Shown here piece by piece: positions 1 through 5,970 of a stretch of 9,815 nucleotides of DNA. Location of the stretch: assembly GCA_041487355.1 (NCBI GenBank), contig JBGPND010000198.1, forward strand, positions 1-9,815. Direction: 5' to 3'. The notes beneath the pieces are model-generated. The model had not been told where the DNA came from. It was given only the letters and a program-made list of their open reading frames with translations, and ran no database searches. The stretch is from JAMXLO01 sp041487355. GTDB taxonomy: Bacteria; Pseudomonadota; Alphaproteobacteria; Acetobacterales; Acetobacteraceae. The number at the start of each line of letters is the position of its first letter. Within the stretch, counting starts at the first letter, position 1. Made by a program: the position numbers and the translations under genes.

Positions 1-28
1 CGGCAAGAGTCCGCTCATTGCCCAGATT

Positions 29-122
29 GGCCGCTCTGGTGCGATGAATAGCGCGACCCAAGGGCCGCTTTGGGTCAGGAAGGGCCAAATGCCCAACTCG
101 GGGCGAAAGGCCGCTATGGGTC
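29..122. repeat. Three degenerate copies of a GGCCGCTNTGGGTC-like motif
   Basis: The first ~220 bases hold no convincing gene. Within them, related 14-mers start at 29 (GGCCGCTCTGGTGC), 63 (GGCCGCTTTGGGTC) and 109 (GGCCGCTATGGGTC). Copies two and three differ at one base; copy one diverges at its 3' end. A short inverted repeat, GGGC (82-85) / GCCC (91-94), sits between copies two and three. Spacing is 34 and 46 bases, so this is not a regular array and not a CRISPR. It resembles degenerate intergenic repeat debris of GC-rich proteobacteria. An operator cluster for the gene at 222 is a weaker alternative. Confidence 0.45.
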
Positions 123-197
123 GGTAGGCGACATTCAGACTGAGACACTACCCGCCGTTGGCCGGACTCTGGCCGTGCGGTTCTGCCGTGGTAGAGT

Positions 198-221
198 GGC
201 CCCCTCCTGGAAGGGGGGACC
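198..221 (+). promoter_or_regulatory. Hairpin covering the ribosome-binding site of the small gene at 222
   Basis: CCCCCT (200-205) pairs perfectly with AGGGGG (212-217) around a six-base loop. GG at 198-199 can also pair with CC at 220-221 past a two-base bulge. The G-run at 213-218 is the only Shine-Dalgarno candidate for the ATG at 222, so the stem would hide it. This could damp translation or respond to temperature or a bound factor, but regulation is inference from geometry. A chance GC-rich hairpin is possible. Confidence 0.4.
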
Positions 222-344
222 ATGATGATCAAGCGTATCGTCCTTGCCTTCGCGGTGCTCGCGGGATTGTCCGGTGCCGCGATCGTCTCCGCTGGCCTGA
301 CTGCCCAGCCGGCGGCAGCCTGCGGCGACCCGCACACGAGTTGA
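222..344 (+). CDS. Tiny exported or membrane-anchored peptide, 40 residues
   Basis: The gene begins with a double ATG (222 and 225) just after a purine-rich G-run and ends with TGA. The 40-residue product has a classic signal-peptide plan. It starts with a short basic segment (MMIKR), followed by a hydrophobic stretch from about residue 6 to 28 rich in Ala, Val, Leu and Gly, and then QPAAAC. An AxA-type signal peptidase I site before Cys34 would leave only CGDPHTS. Alternatively Cys34 could be a poor lipobox cysteine (AAAC rather than LAGC), or the peptide may stay in the membrane uncleaved. I recognise no family. A degraded start of a longer exported protein is also possible. No close operon partner is seen, since the next gene starts 115 bases later beyond two inverted repeats. 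Support comes from the start context, signal-like composition and clean stop. Confidence 0.5.
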   Translation: MMIKRIVLAFAVLAGLSGAAIVSAGLTAQPAAACGDPHTS

Positions 345-366
345 GGCGGGCATCGCGGTCGGGTTA

Positions 367-393
367 AAGGCCCGGGGAACGGCTCTGGGCCTT
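367..393 (+). terminator. Possible terminator hairpin after the 40-residue peptide gene
   Basis: AAGGCCC (367-373) and GGGCCTT (387-393) form a perfect seven-base inverted repeat around a 13-base loop, 23 bases after the stop at 344. No T-tract follows, so intrinsic termination is uncertain. It could equally be an mRNA 3' stabilising structure. Confidence 0.3.
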
Positions 394-414
394 CGCCTTG
401 TCGGCCATCGCGTT

Positions 415-435
415 TCACCGGCACGACGCCGGTGA
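415..435. promoter_or_regulatory. Perfect 8-bp inverted repeat upstream of the dioxygenase gene
   Basis: TCACCGGC (415-422) and GCCGGTGA (428-435) are exact reverse complements separated by five bases. The centre is about 34 bases before the ATG at 459. It could be a leader hairpin, the end of the previous transcript, or a dimeric regulator's operator. It also contains the GTG at 432 that would otherwise extend the dioxygenase by nine residues, which argues against that longer start. No convincing -35/-10 pair is visible nearby. Confidence 0.4.
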
Positions 436-458
436 TCGAGGATCAACGGGGGTTTGCC

Positions 459-1460
459 ATGCTGGTGCAGTCGCTCGGCTATGTCGGGATTGGCGCGTCC
501 GACCTGACGGACTGGACGGAATTCGCCACCAAGTGGCTCGGCATGCAGATGGTCGAGCACGGCAACGCCTGCCGCGCCTTCCGCATGGACGACCGTAGGC
601 AGCGGCTTGTCGTCGATCGCTCGCTGGCGGACGGTGAGCGCTATTTCGGCTTCGAGGTGGCGGATGCGTCCGCGCTTGATGCGCTTGCGGTGCGACTGGA
701 GGCGGCCGAGGTGGCGGTGCGGCGCGAGCCGGCGGCGTTGGCGGACCAGCGCTGCGTGCGCGGCCTGATCAGCTTCGCCGATCCGGGCGGCAACCGGCTG
801 GAGGCATTCTGGGGCGCGGTGGTGGCGGATGAGCCATTCCGTCCGGGCCGCTCGATCTCCGGCTTCCGCACCGGGCCGCTGGGCATGGGGCACGCGGTGT
901 TCCATGTGAGGAACATCGACGACCTGCTGGGGTTCTACCGCGACGTGCTGGGCTTCGGCGTGAGCGACTACATCCTGACACCGTTCCGCGCGTATTTCCT
1001 GCACGTGAACGCGCGCCACCACAGCGTGGCCCTGATCGAGACCGGCAGGCAGGACCTGCATCACCTGATGCTGGAACTCTATTCGCTGGATGATGTTGGC
1101 CAGGGCTACGACATCGCGCTGGGTGAACCGGAGCGGATCGCCACCACGCTCGGGCGGCATCCGAATGACTGCGTGACGTCCTACTATCTGCGCTCGCCGT
1201 CCGGGTTCATGCTGGAATACGGCTGGGGCGGCAAAGACGTGACACCGGGCAACTGGCAAGCGACCGAAGTGACCGTCGGCCCAAGCCTCTGGGGGCATGA
1301 CCGCACGTGGCTGCCGGAAGAGCAACGGGCACAGGCCCGCGCCATGCGCCTGAAGGCCGCGCAGGACGGCATGCGTGAGCCGGTGAGGGTGATCGCGGGC
1401 AACTATCAGCCCATGCAGGGCACCTGTCCCTGGTGGGATGGGGTGCGCGGGCGAGGCTAG
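459..1460 (+). CDS. Type I extradiol ring-cleavage dioxygenase (BphC-like, VOC fold), 333 aa
   Basis: Predicted Fe(II)-dependent enzyme that opens catechol-type rings next to the diol, acting in the cytoplasm on a biphenyl-diol- or steroid-catechol-like substrate. Two vicinal-oxygen-chelate domains are visible. The N-terminal one opens with SLGYVGIGASD, as in BphC. The catalytic C-terminal one starts near residue 140. By comparison with Burkholderia BphC, the metal ligands are His145 (GMGH), His202 (HHLMLE) and Glu253 (FMLEYGW). The second-sphere residues also match: His188 (NARHHS), His234 (GRHPND) and Tyr243. One nearby BphC histidine appears as Cys238. At 333 residues it is longer than the ~300 of BphC because of a C-terminal tail after the WGHDRTW segment. 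The ATG at 459 is chosen because GGGGG lies about eight bases upstream and homology begins there. A GTG at 432 would add nine unmatched residues. The family is clear; the substrate is not. Confidence 0.88.
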   Translation: MLVQSLGYVGIGASDLTDWTEFATKWLGMQMVEHGNACRAFRMDDRRQRLVVDRSLADGERYFGFEVADASALDALAVRLEAAEVAVRREPAALADQRCVRGLISFADPGGNRLEAFWGAVVADEPFRPGRSISGFRTGPLGMGHAVFHVRNIDDLLGFYRDVLGFGVSDYILTPFRAYFLHVNARHHSVALIETGRQDLHHLMLELYSLDDVGQGYDIALGEPERIATTLGRHPNDCVTSYYLRSPSGFMLEYGWGGKDVTPGNWQATEVTVGPSLWGHDRTWLPEEQRAQARAMRLKAAQDGMREPVRVIAGNYQPMQGTCPWWDGVRGRG

Positions 1461-1469
1461 GGGGGCGGC

Positions 1470-1724
1470 ATGAGCGACGACGCCTTGACGCTGATCTTGC
1501 AGCGCCTCGACCAGCATACCCTGCGTTTCGGGAACATGGACCGGCGTTTCGACAACATCGACCGCGAGCAGACACGGCTGCGGACGGACCTGCTGGGCCA
1601 GATGGAGCGGGTCCCTACGGCGATGCAACTCGTCAAGGAGGATGTAACCGTTGCAATGGCCTACGCCGCGAGAGCGGACGCGGGCGCCGATCGGCTGGAG
1701 GGCAAGCAAGGCGAAACCGGATAG
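1470..1724 (+). CDS. Small heptad-rich (coiled-coil-like) protein of unknown function, 84 aa
   Basis: Starts nine bases after the dioxygenase stop with a G-rich Shine-Dalgarno stretch (1461-1468), so it is probably co-transcribed with it. The protein is hydrophilic and helical, with hydrophobic residues every three to four positions between about residues 5 and 58 (LILQRLDQ, FGNMDRRFDNIDRE, LLGQMERV). This pattern suggests a coiled coil. No signal peptide or membrane segment is seen. From memory it resembles short coiled-coil hypothetical proteins of Rhodospirillales that continue further C-terminally. Here the sequence ends in a charged tail (DRLEGKQGETG), so it may be a shortened version. 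No function can be assigned. The close spacing and heptad pattern support a real gene. Confidence 0.55.
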   Translation: MSDDALTLILQRLDQHTLRFGNMDRRFDNIDREQTRLRTDLLGQMERVPTAMQLVKEDVTVAMAYAARADAGADRLEGKQGETG

Positions 1725-1831
1725 CCTGCCGCCTCTCGACCCGACGGGACTGATCGCCTAACCTTGGGCCCTTCCAGCCTGGACCGGCCTCGGACCGGTA
1801 AGGCGAACGCGCGCAGACATCGGGAGCAAGA
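1725..1831. other. Leader region before the molybdenum hydroxylase operon
   Basis: A 107-base gap carries no gene. ACCGG (1783-1787) and CCGGT (1795-1799) form a short inverted repeat, and GGACCGG occurs twice within it (1781 and 1792). GGGAG at 1822-1826 is the ribosome-binding site for the ATG at 1832. I see no clear -35/-10 pair, but the promoter or regulator site for the operon most likely lies here. Confidence 0.35.
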
Positions 1832-2719
1832 ATGCCAACGCTCAATTACGCCGCACCCTCGACGGTCGATGAGGCCGTCAAACTGTTGGCCGGGGCTTCC
1901 GGCCTGGCAAAGGTTCTTTCGGGGGGAACCGACCTTTTGGTCCAGTTGCGGTCAGGGCGGCTGAAGCCCGAGCTGATCGTGGACACCAAGAAGATCCCGG
2001 GCATCATCGGCATCCGCGAGGAGAACGGCAGCTTCGTCATCGGCGCCGCGACGCCTGGCGCGGTGGTCGAAGCGCATGCCGGCATGAACAAGGCCTGGCC
2101 GGGCGTGGTCGAGGCGCTCGACCTGATCGGCTCGACGCAGATCCAGGGGCGCGCCTCGCTCGCCGGCAATTTGTGCAACGCCTCGCCGGCCGCCGACAGC
2201 GTGCCGGCGCTGTATGTCGCCGGTGCGACCGCTGTTGTGGTCGGCGGCAAGGGACGCCGCGAGGTCCCGGTGGAGCAGATCCCCACCGGCCCGGGCCGCA
2301 CATCGCTGGCCAAGGACGAGTTCATCCTGGAGTTCAAGCTGCCGCCGCGGCCGCCCCGGTCGGGGGATGCCTATCTCCGCTTCATCCCGCGCACCGAGAT
2401 GGACATCGCCGTGGTCGGCTGCGGCATCAGCGTGACGCTGGACAACAAGGGCGTCTGCACCGCCGCCCGTGTGGCACTCGGCGCGGTGGCGCCGACCGTG
2501 CTGCTGGTCAAGCCAGCCGCCGACGCGCTGATCGGGCACACGCTGGACGCCGATACGCTGGCGAAGCTGGACGCGGCGGCGCGCGCGGCATGCAAGCCGA
2601 TCAACGACAAGCGCGGAACGATCGAATACCGCACCAAGATAGCCGGCGTGCTGGCACGCCGCGTGGCCGCCATCGCCTTCGACCGCGCAATGGGCAAAAC
2701 GCAAAGGAAGACGCACTGA
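1832..2719 (+). CDS. FAD-binding subunit of a xanthine-dehydrogenase-family hydroxylase (CoxM type), 295 aa
   Basis: Medium subunit of a three-part molybdenum hydroxylase. It binds FAD and passes electrons from the 2Fe-2S subunit to an acceptor such as a quinone, NAD or a redox protein. Length is typical of CoxM/CutM (~290 residues). The N-terminal FAD motif is at residues 26-34 (AKVLSGGTD). The second FAD motif lies at about 100-122 (TQIQGRASLAGNLCNASPAAD is its core), where related proteins usually read IRNxATLGGN. The C-terminal CO-dehydrogenase flavoprotein domain follows to about residue 285. There is no ~40-residue 4Fe-4S insertion, which argues against the HcrB subunit of 4-hydroxybenzoyl-CoA reductase. 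The gene is preceded by GGGAG with a five-base spacer. Its stop overlaps the next start (TGATG at 2717-2721), so translation is coupled. Subunit identity is secure; substrate is unknown. Confidence 0.93.
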   Translation: MPTLNYAAPSTVDEAVKLLAGASGLAKVLSGGTDLLVQLRSGRLKPELIVDTKKIPGIIGIREENGSFVIGAATPGAVVEAHAGMNKAWPGVVEALDLIGSTQIQGRASLAGNLCNASPAADSVPALYVAGATAVVVGGKGRREVPVEQIPTGPGRTSLAKDEFILEFKLPPRPPRSGDAYLRFIPRTEMDIAVVGCGISVTLDNKGVCTAARVALGAVAPTVLLVKPAADALIGHTLDADTLAKLDAAARAACKPINDKRGTIEYRTKIAGVLARRVAAIAFDRAMGKTQRKTH

Positions 2720-3204
2720 TGAGCAAGCATCACGTATCGACCACGATCAACGGCGAGCCCGTCGAATTCCTCTGCGAGACGCAGCAGACCCTGCTCGACA
2801 CGCTGCGCGACGTGCTCGGCCTGACCGGCAGCAAGGAAGGCTGCGCCTCCGGCGACTGCGGCGCGTGCAGCGTCATCGTCGACGGCAGGCTGATGTGCTC
2901 CTGCCTGATCCTGGGCGTCGAGGCCGAAGGCAAGTCGATCACGACAGTTGAAGGTATCGCCGACGGCGACCATCTCCACCCGGTGCAGCAAAAATTCCTG
3001 GAGCATGCGGCGCTGCAATGCGGCTTCTGCACGCCGGGCTTCATCGTCGCGGTCAAGGCGTTGCTCGACGAGAACCCGAGCCCGACGGAGACCGAGGCGC
3101 GTTATTGGCTGGCCGGCAACCTCTGCCGCTGCACCGGCTACGACAAGATCATCCGCGCCGTGATGGATGCAGCCGCCGAAATGCGAGGGGAGACAGTGCG
3201 ATGA
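2719..3204 (+). CDS. 2Fe-2S subunit of the same molybdenum hydroxylase (CoxS type), 161 aa
   Basis: Small subunit carrying two 2Fe-2S clusters that relay electrons from the molybdenum site to FAD. The plant-ferredoxin-like cluster uses Cys42, Cys47, Cys50 and Cys62 (GCASGDCGAC then MCSC). The all-helical C-terminal domain carries the second cluster on Cys101, Cys104, Cys136 and Cys138 (QCGFCTPG and NLCRCTG). All eight ligands are present, and 161 residues is normal for the family. The start at 2719 is fixed by overlap with the FAD-subunit stop and by homology from residue 5 (HVSTTINGE). The end overlaps the next start as ATGA (3201-3204). Order FAD, iron-sulfur, molybdenum matches coxMSL of carboxydotrophs. 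No twin-arginine signal precedes the domain, so the enzyme should be cytoplasmic, unlike periplasmic PaoABC-type oxidases. Confidence 0.95.
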   Translation: MSKHHVSTTINGEPVEFLCETQQTLLDTLRDVLGLTGSKEGCASGDCGACSVIVDGRLMCSCLILGVEAEGKSITTVEGIADGDHLHPVQQKFLEHAALQCGFCTPGFIVAVKALLDENPSPTETEARYWLAGNLCRCTGYDKIIRAVMDAAAEMRGETVR

Positions 3205-5474
3205 ACTATGTCCCATCGGACCTGAAAGTCGTCGGCACCCGTCCGATCCGCCCCGACGGCGTGGACAAGGTCACCGGCCGCGCGCAGTTCGGTGCCGACA
3301 TGGTGATGGCCGGCATGCTGTGGGGCAAGGTGAAGCGCTCGCCGCACGCTCACGCGCGCATCATCTCGATCGATGCCAGCAAGGCGCTGAAGCTGGCTGG
3401 TGTGAAGGCTGTCGTGACCGCCGACGACTTCCCCGACATCCCCTCGGAAGAGGCGTTCGTCGGCGAAGGGCCGATGAACTTCCGCGATCTGTCGCGGAAC
3501 TGCATGGCGCGCGGCAAGGCGCTGTACGAGGGCCACGCGGTCGCCGCGGTGGCCGCGACCTCGCAGGCGATCGCCGACGAGGCGCTCGAACTGATCGACG
3601 TGAAGTACGAGGTGCTGCCGCACGTCATCGACGTCGAGGCGGCGATGGCGCCCGACGCGCCGATCCTGCACGACGACCTGTTCACCGCGAACGTCGAGCC
3701 GAAGCCGACCAAGCCGTCGAACATCGCCAAGCGCGTCTACTTCGCGAAGGGCGACATCGAGGCCGGCTTCAAGCAAGCCGAGGTGATCGTCGAAGGCCGC
3801 TATACCACCGAGCCGGTGCACCAGGCCTATATCGAGCCGCATGCCTGCCTGTGCTTCTACGGCGCCGACGGCCAGAGCACGGTCTTCAGTTCGTCGCAGG
3901 GCCAGTTCATGGTGCGGTCCTACGTCGCCAAGCTGCTCGGCATGGACATCGCCAACATCCGCGCCACGGCGGCCGAAATCGGTGGCGGTTTCGGCGGCAA
4001 GACGCTGGTCTATCTGGAGCCACTGGCACTCGCGTTGTCGAGAAAGTCCGGCCGGCCGGTGAAGATGCAGATGACGCGGGAAGAGGTGTTCCGTGCCTCC
4101 GGCCCGACCTCCGGCTCCGCGATGGAAGTGAAGCTCGGCGCGAAGAAGGACGGCACGATCGTCGCGGCGAAGCACGTGCTGAAGTATCAGGCCGGCGCCT
4201 TCCCAGGTTCGCCGATCCAGCCGGGCTGCATGTGCGGCTTCGCGATGTACGACATCCCGAATGTCGAAGTCATCGGCTACGACGTGGTGAGCAACCGGGC
4301 GAAGGTGGCGGCGTATCGCGCACCCGGCGCGCCGATCGCATCGTTTGCGGTGGAAAGCGCGATGGACGATCTGGCGCGCAAGCTCGGCAAGGACCCGATC
4401 GCGCTGCGCGAACAGAACGGCGCGCGCAACGGCACCAAGACGCATTACGGACCGACTCACCAGAACATCGGCTTCCTCGCCACACTGGAAGCGGCGAAGT
4501 CCAGTGCGCACTGGAAGACGCCGCTGAAGCCAGGCCAGGGACGCGGCATCGCCACCGGCTTCTGGTTCAACATCGGCGGCGAGTCCTGTGCGGCGGTGCA
4601 TGTCGCGGAGGATGGGTCGGTCTCGGCGGTGTCGGGGAGCCCCGATATCGGCGGATCGCGCGCCTCCATCGGCATGATGGTGGCCGAGGTGCTGCAGATC
4701 CCGGCGGAACGCGTTCGCACCATTGTCGGCGATACCAGCACCATCGGCTTTACCCATGTCACCGGCGGCAGCCGGGTCACCTTCGCCACCGGCATGGCGG
4801 CGACCATGGCGGCCGAGAAGGTGGTGGACCAGCTCAAGACGCGCGCGGCGATGATCTGGGAGATCACGCCGGATGCGGTGGACTGGCGCGACGGCGCGGC
4901 CTATCCGGCCGGCACCAACGCCGGCGCGTTCGAGCCGCTGTCGCTCGCTGACATCGCGCTGAAGGCGGCACGCACCGGCGGACCGATCACCTCGGAGGTG
5001 TCGGTGAACGCGCAGGGTGCGGGCCCCGGCTTCGGCGTGCATATCTGCGACGTGGCGGTGGACAAGGAGACCGGCGCGGTCACCATCGTCCGCTACACCG
5101 CGGTGCAGGATGTCGGCCGGGCGATCCATCCGAGCTATGTCGAGGGGCAGATCCAGGGCGGTGCCGCGCAGGGCATCGGCTGGGCGCTGAACGAGGAATA
5201 CATCTACGACAAGAACGGCAAGATGGATAATCCGGGGTTCCTCGACTATCGCTGCCCGGTGGCCTCCGACCTGCCGTTGATCGAGGCGATCATGGTGGAG
5301 GTGCCGAACCCCCGCCATCCGTTCGGTGCGCGCGGCGTGGGCGAGGTGCCGATCGTGCCGCCGATGGCCGCCGTGGCCAATGCGATCCGCGACGCGATCG
5401 GCATCCGCATGCACAGCCTGCCGATGTCGCCGCCGAAGGTGCGGGCGGCGCTGGATCAGGCGAACGGCGACTGA
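3201..5474 (+). CDS. Molybdopterin-binding catalytic subunit of a xanthine-dehydrogenase-family hydroxylase (CoxL-like), 757 aa
   Basis: Catalytic subunit that hydroxylates an organic substrate with water-derived oxygen at a molybdopterin cofactor. The N-terminal a/b-hammerhead domain begins at GTRPIRPDGVDKVTGRAQF. The first cofactor-binding segment is GGGFGGK at 261-267. The active-site loop reads AYRAPGAP (371-378). Another cofactor segment includes GGSRASIG near 480. The C-terminal GARGVGE gives Glu715, matching the conserved catalytic glutamate of xanthine and aldehyde oxidases. The loop lacks the AYxCSFR signature of form I CO dehydrogenase and the AYRGAGR signature of form II, so it should not be called a CO dehydrogenase despite the CoxL resemblance. 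The ATG at 3201 overlaps the previous stop; an in-frame upstream extension would run through the iron-sulfur gene. The TGA overlaps the next ATG. Substrate undetermined; aldehydes, purines and N-heterocycles are all possible. Confidence 0.92.
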   Translation: MNYVPSDLKVVGTRPIRPDGVDKVTGRAQFGADMVMAGMLWGKVKRSPHAHARIISIDASKALKLAGVKAVVTADDFPDIPSEEAFVGEGPMNFRDLSRNCMARGKALYEGHAVAAVAATSQAIADEALELIDVKYEVLPHVIDVEAAMAPDAPILHDDLFTANVEPKPTKPSNIAKRVYFAKGDIEAGFKQAEVIVEGRYTTEPVHQAYIEPHACLCFYGADGQSTVFSSSQGQFMVRSYVAKLLGMDIANIRATAAEIGGGFGGKTLVYLEPLALALSRKSGRPVKMQMTREEVFRASGPTSGSAMEVKLGAKKDGTIVAAKHVLKYQAGAFPGSPIQPGCMCGFAMYDIPNVEVIGYDVVSNRAKVAAYRAPGAPIASFAVESAMDDLARKLGKDPIALREQNGARNGTKTHYGPTHQNIGFLATLEAAKSSAHWKTPLKPGQGRGIATGFWFNIGGESCAAVHVAEDGSVSAVSGSPDIGGSRASIGMMVAEVLQIPAERVRTIVGDTSTIGFTHVTGGSRVTFATGMAATMAAEKVVDQLKTRAAMIWEITPDAVDWRDGAAYPAGTNAGAFEPLSLADIALKAARTGGPITSEVSVNAQGAGPGFGVHICDVAVDKETGAVTIVRYTAVQDVGRAIHPSYVEGQIQGGAAQGIGWALNEEYIYDKNGKMDNPGFLDYRCPVASDLPLIEAIMVEVPNPRHPFGARGVGEVPIVPPMAAVANAIRDAIGIRMHSLPMSPPKVRAALDQANGD

Positions 5475-5722
5475 TGCCGAAAGTCGTCATCTCGGGTTCG
5501 TCCTGCCAGCGGTTCACCGGCGGCAGGACAGAGCTCGAGGTGACGGCGACAAACTTCCGCCGCCTGGTGCTGGAGCTGGAGCAGCGCTTTCCGGGGCTGG
5601 GCAAGCAGGTGGAGGAGGGGATGGCGGTGGCCATCGACGGCGAGATCTTTCAGGACGCATATGCTGCGGTACTGAAGCCGGACAGCGAGATTGTGCTGAT
5701 TCCGAAGATCGGAGGGGGGTAG
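5470..5722 (+). repeat. Direct repeat unit 1 (with 6279-6531)
   Basis: The whole MoaD/ThiS-like gene is duplicated in direct orientation at nearly the same length. Both copies begin at CTGATGCCGAAAGTCG. Weaker similarity runs about 12 bases upstream (GAACGG in both), which in copy 1 is the 3' end of the molybdenum-subunit gene. The copies lie 809 bases apart, so recombination between them could delete the intervening DUF4160/DUF2442 segment. Confidence 0.8.
5474..5722 (+). CDS. MoaD/ThiS-like beta-grasp sulfur-carrier protein, copy 1, 82 aa
   Basis: Small ubiquitin-like protein of about MoaD/ThiS size (82 residues) that ends in Gly-Gly (PKIGGG). In that superfamily the terminal glycine is adenylated and then carries sulfur as a thiocarboxylate. 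Other visible features are FRRLVLELEQRFPGL, VAIDGEIFQD and the PDSEIVLIPKI strand before the tail, all in the family order. The start overlaps the molybdenum-subunit stop (TGATG, 5472-5476), so it is translated with that enzyme. That coupling, together with the lack of moaE, moeB or thi genes here, suggests a job tied to this hydroxylase, for example cofactor sulfuration or supply. This is inference. Cys11 (SGSSCQRF) is not a general family feature that I know of. A near-identical copy lies at 6283-6531. Confidence 0.82.
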   Translation: MPKVVISGSSCQRFTGGRTELEVTATNFRRLVLELEQRFPGLGKQVEEGMAVAIDGEIFQDAYAAVLKPDSEIVLIPKIGGG

Positions 5723-5741
5723 GGGAACGGCGGCCGGGCTG

Positions 5742-5970
5742 ATGCCAGTCCTGTTCCGCGCTCGCGGCTTCCTGTCATTGCGAGGAGCGAAAGCGACGCA
5801 GCAATCTCGATGGCGGTGCGCACGATCTGGAAGCCAAGTTCTGGATTATCCCGGATGTGCGCGTGGCCTACAATGATGGCTTCAGCGCCAGGACCTTGCG
5901 GGAGTTGCTGGAACTGGTCGAGGCAAACCGGGAACGCATAGAAAGGGCCTGGAGTGACTTCTTCGGTTAG
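5742..5970 (+). pseudogene. DUF4160 gene broken by a dispersed repeat
   Basis: ATG at 5742 opens MPVLFRARGF (5742-5771), the usual start of DUF4160 proteins. The reading then runs into repeat sequence. The family's C-terminal half reappears in a different frame from 5824 to the TAG at 5968-5970: DLEAKFWIIPDVRVAYNDGF, then an ARTLRELLELVEANRERIERAW-type helix, ending in SDFFG. The middle of the domain, normally an RFFFYSNEG...HVHV-like stretch of roughly 25 residues, is missing. About 52 bases containing a CATTGCGAG repeat take its place. The two halves are out of frame, so no complete protein can be made. DUF4160 genes commonly sit just before DUF2442 genes, as here, and the pair has no established function that I can cite with confidence. 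The call is firm because both ends match and the break is visible. Confidence 0.8.
5775..5807. repeat. CATTGCGAG-type dispersed repeat inside the DUF4160 pseudogene
   Basis: The 33 bases start TCATTGCGAGGAGCG and end GACGCAGCAATCT. They match a widespread bacterial intergenic repeat, usually seen as TCATTGCGAGGAGC...GAAGCAATC. ATTGC (5777-5781) and GCAAT (5801-5805) are its inverted arms. The element sits exactly where DUF4160 homology breaks (5772-5823). I cannot see target-site duplications, so a recombination scar is as likely as transposition. Confidence 0.75.

Noticed and set aside
29..122. CRISPR-like repeats
   Set aside because: Only three degenerate 14-mers with spacings of 34 and 46 bases, and no repeat-spacer regularity.
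432..458. GTG start adding nine residues to the dioxygenase
   Set aside because: The codon lies inside a perfect hairpin and the extra residues have no match in BphC, while the ATG at 459 has a G-rich ribosome site.
135..1709. Long open frame on the - strand (524 codons)
   Set aside because: It lies antisense to the dioxygenase, which has a full active site. The antisense product is Arg/His/Ala-rich with no family motif, as expected from GC-rich codon bias.
3167..4951. Long + strand open frame in another phase inside the large subunit
   Set aside because: Arg-rich shadow translation; the correct frame has all the cofactor motifs.
3138..5414. Very long open frame on the - strand (758 codons)
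   Set aside because: It mirrors the molybdenum subunit. The product is His/Arg/Asp-rich low-information sequence with no domain I recognise.
3201..5474. CO dehydrogenase large subunit
   Set aside because: Neither form I nor form II active-site signature is present in the AYRAPGAP loop.
5775..5807. Insertion sequence
   Set aside because: No transposase, no long terminal inverted repeats and no visible target duplication; it fits a short dispersed repeat better.
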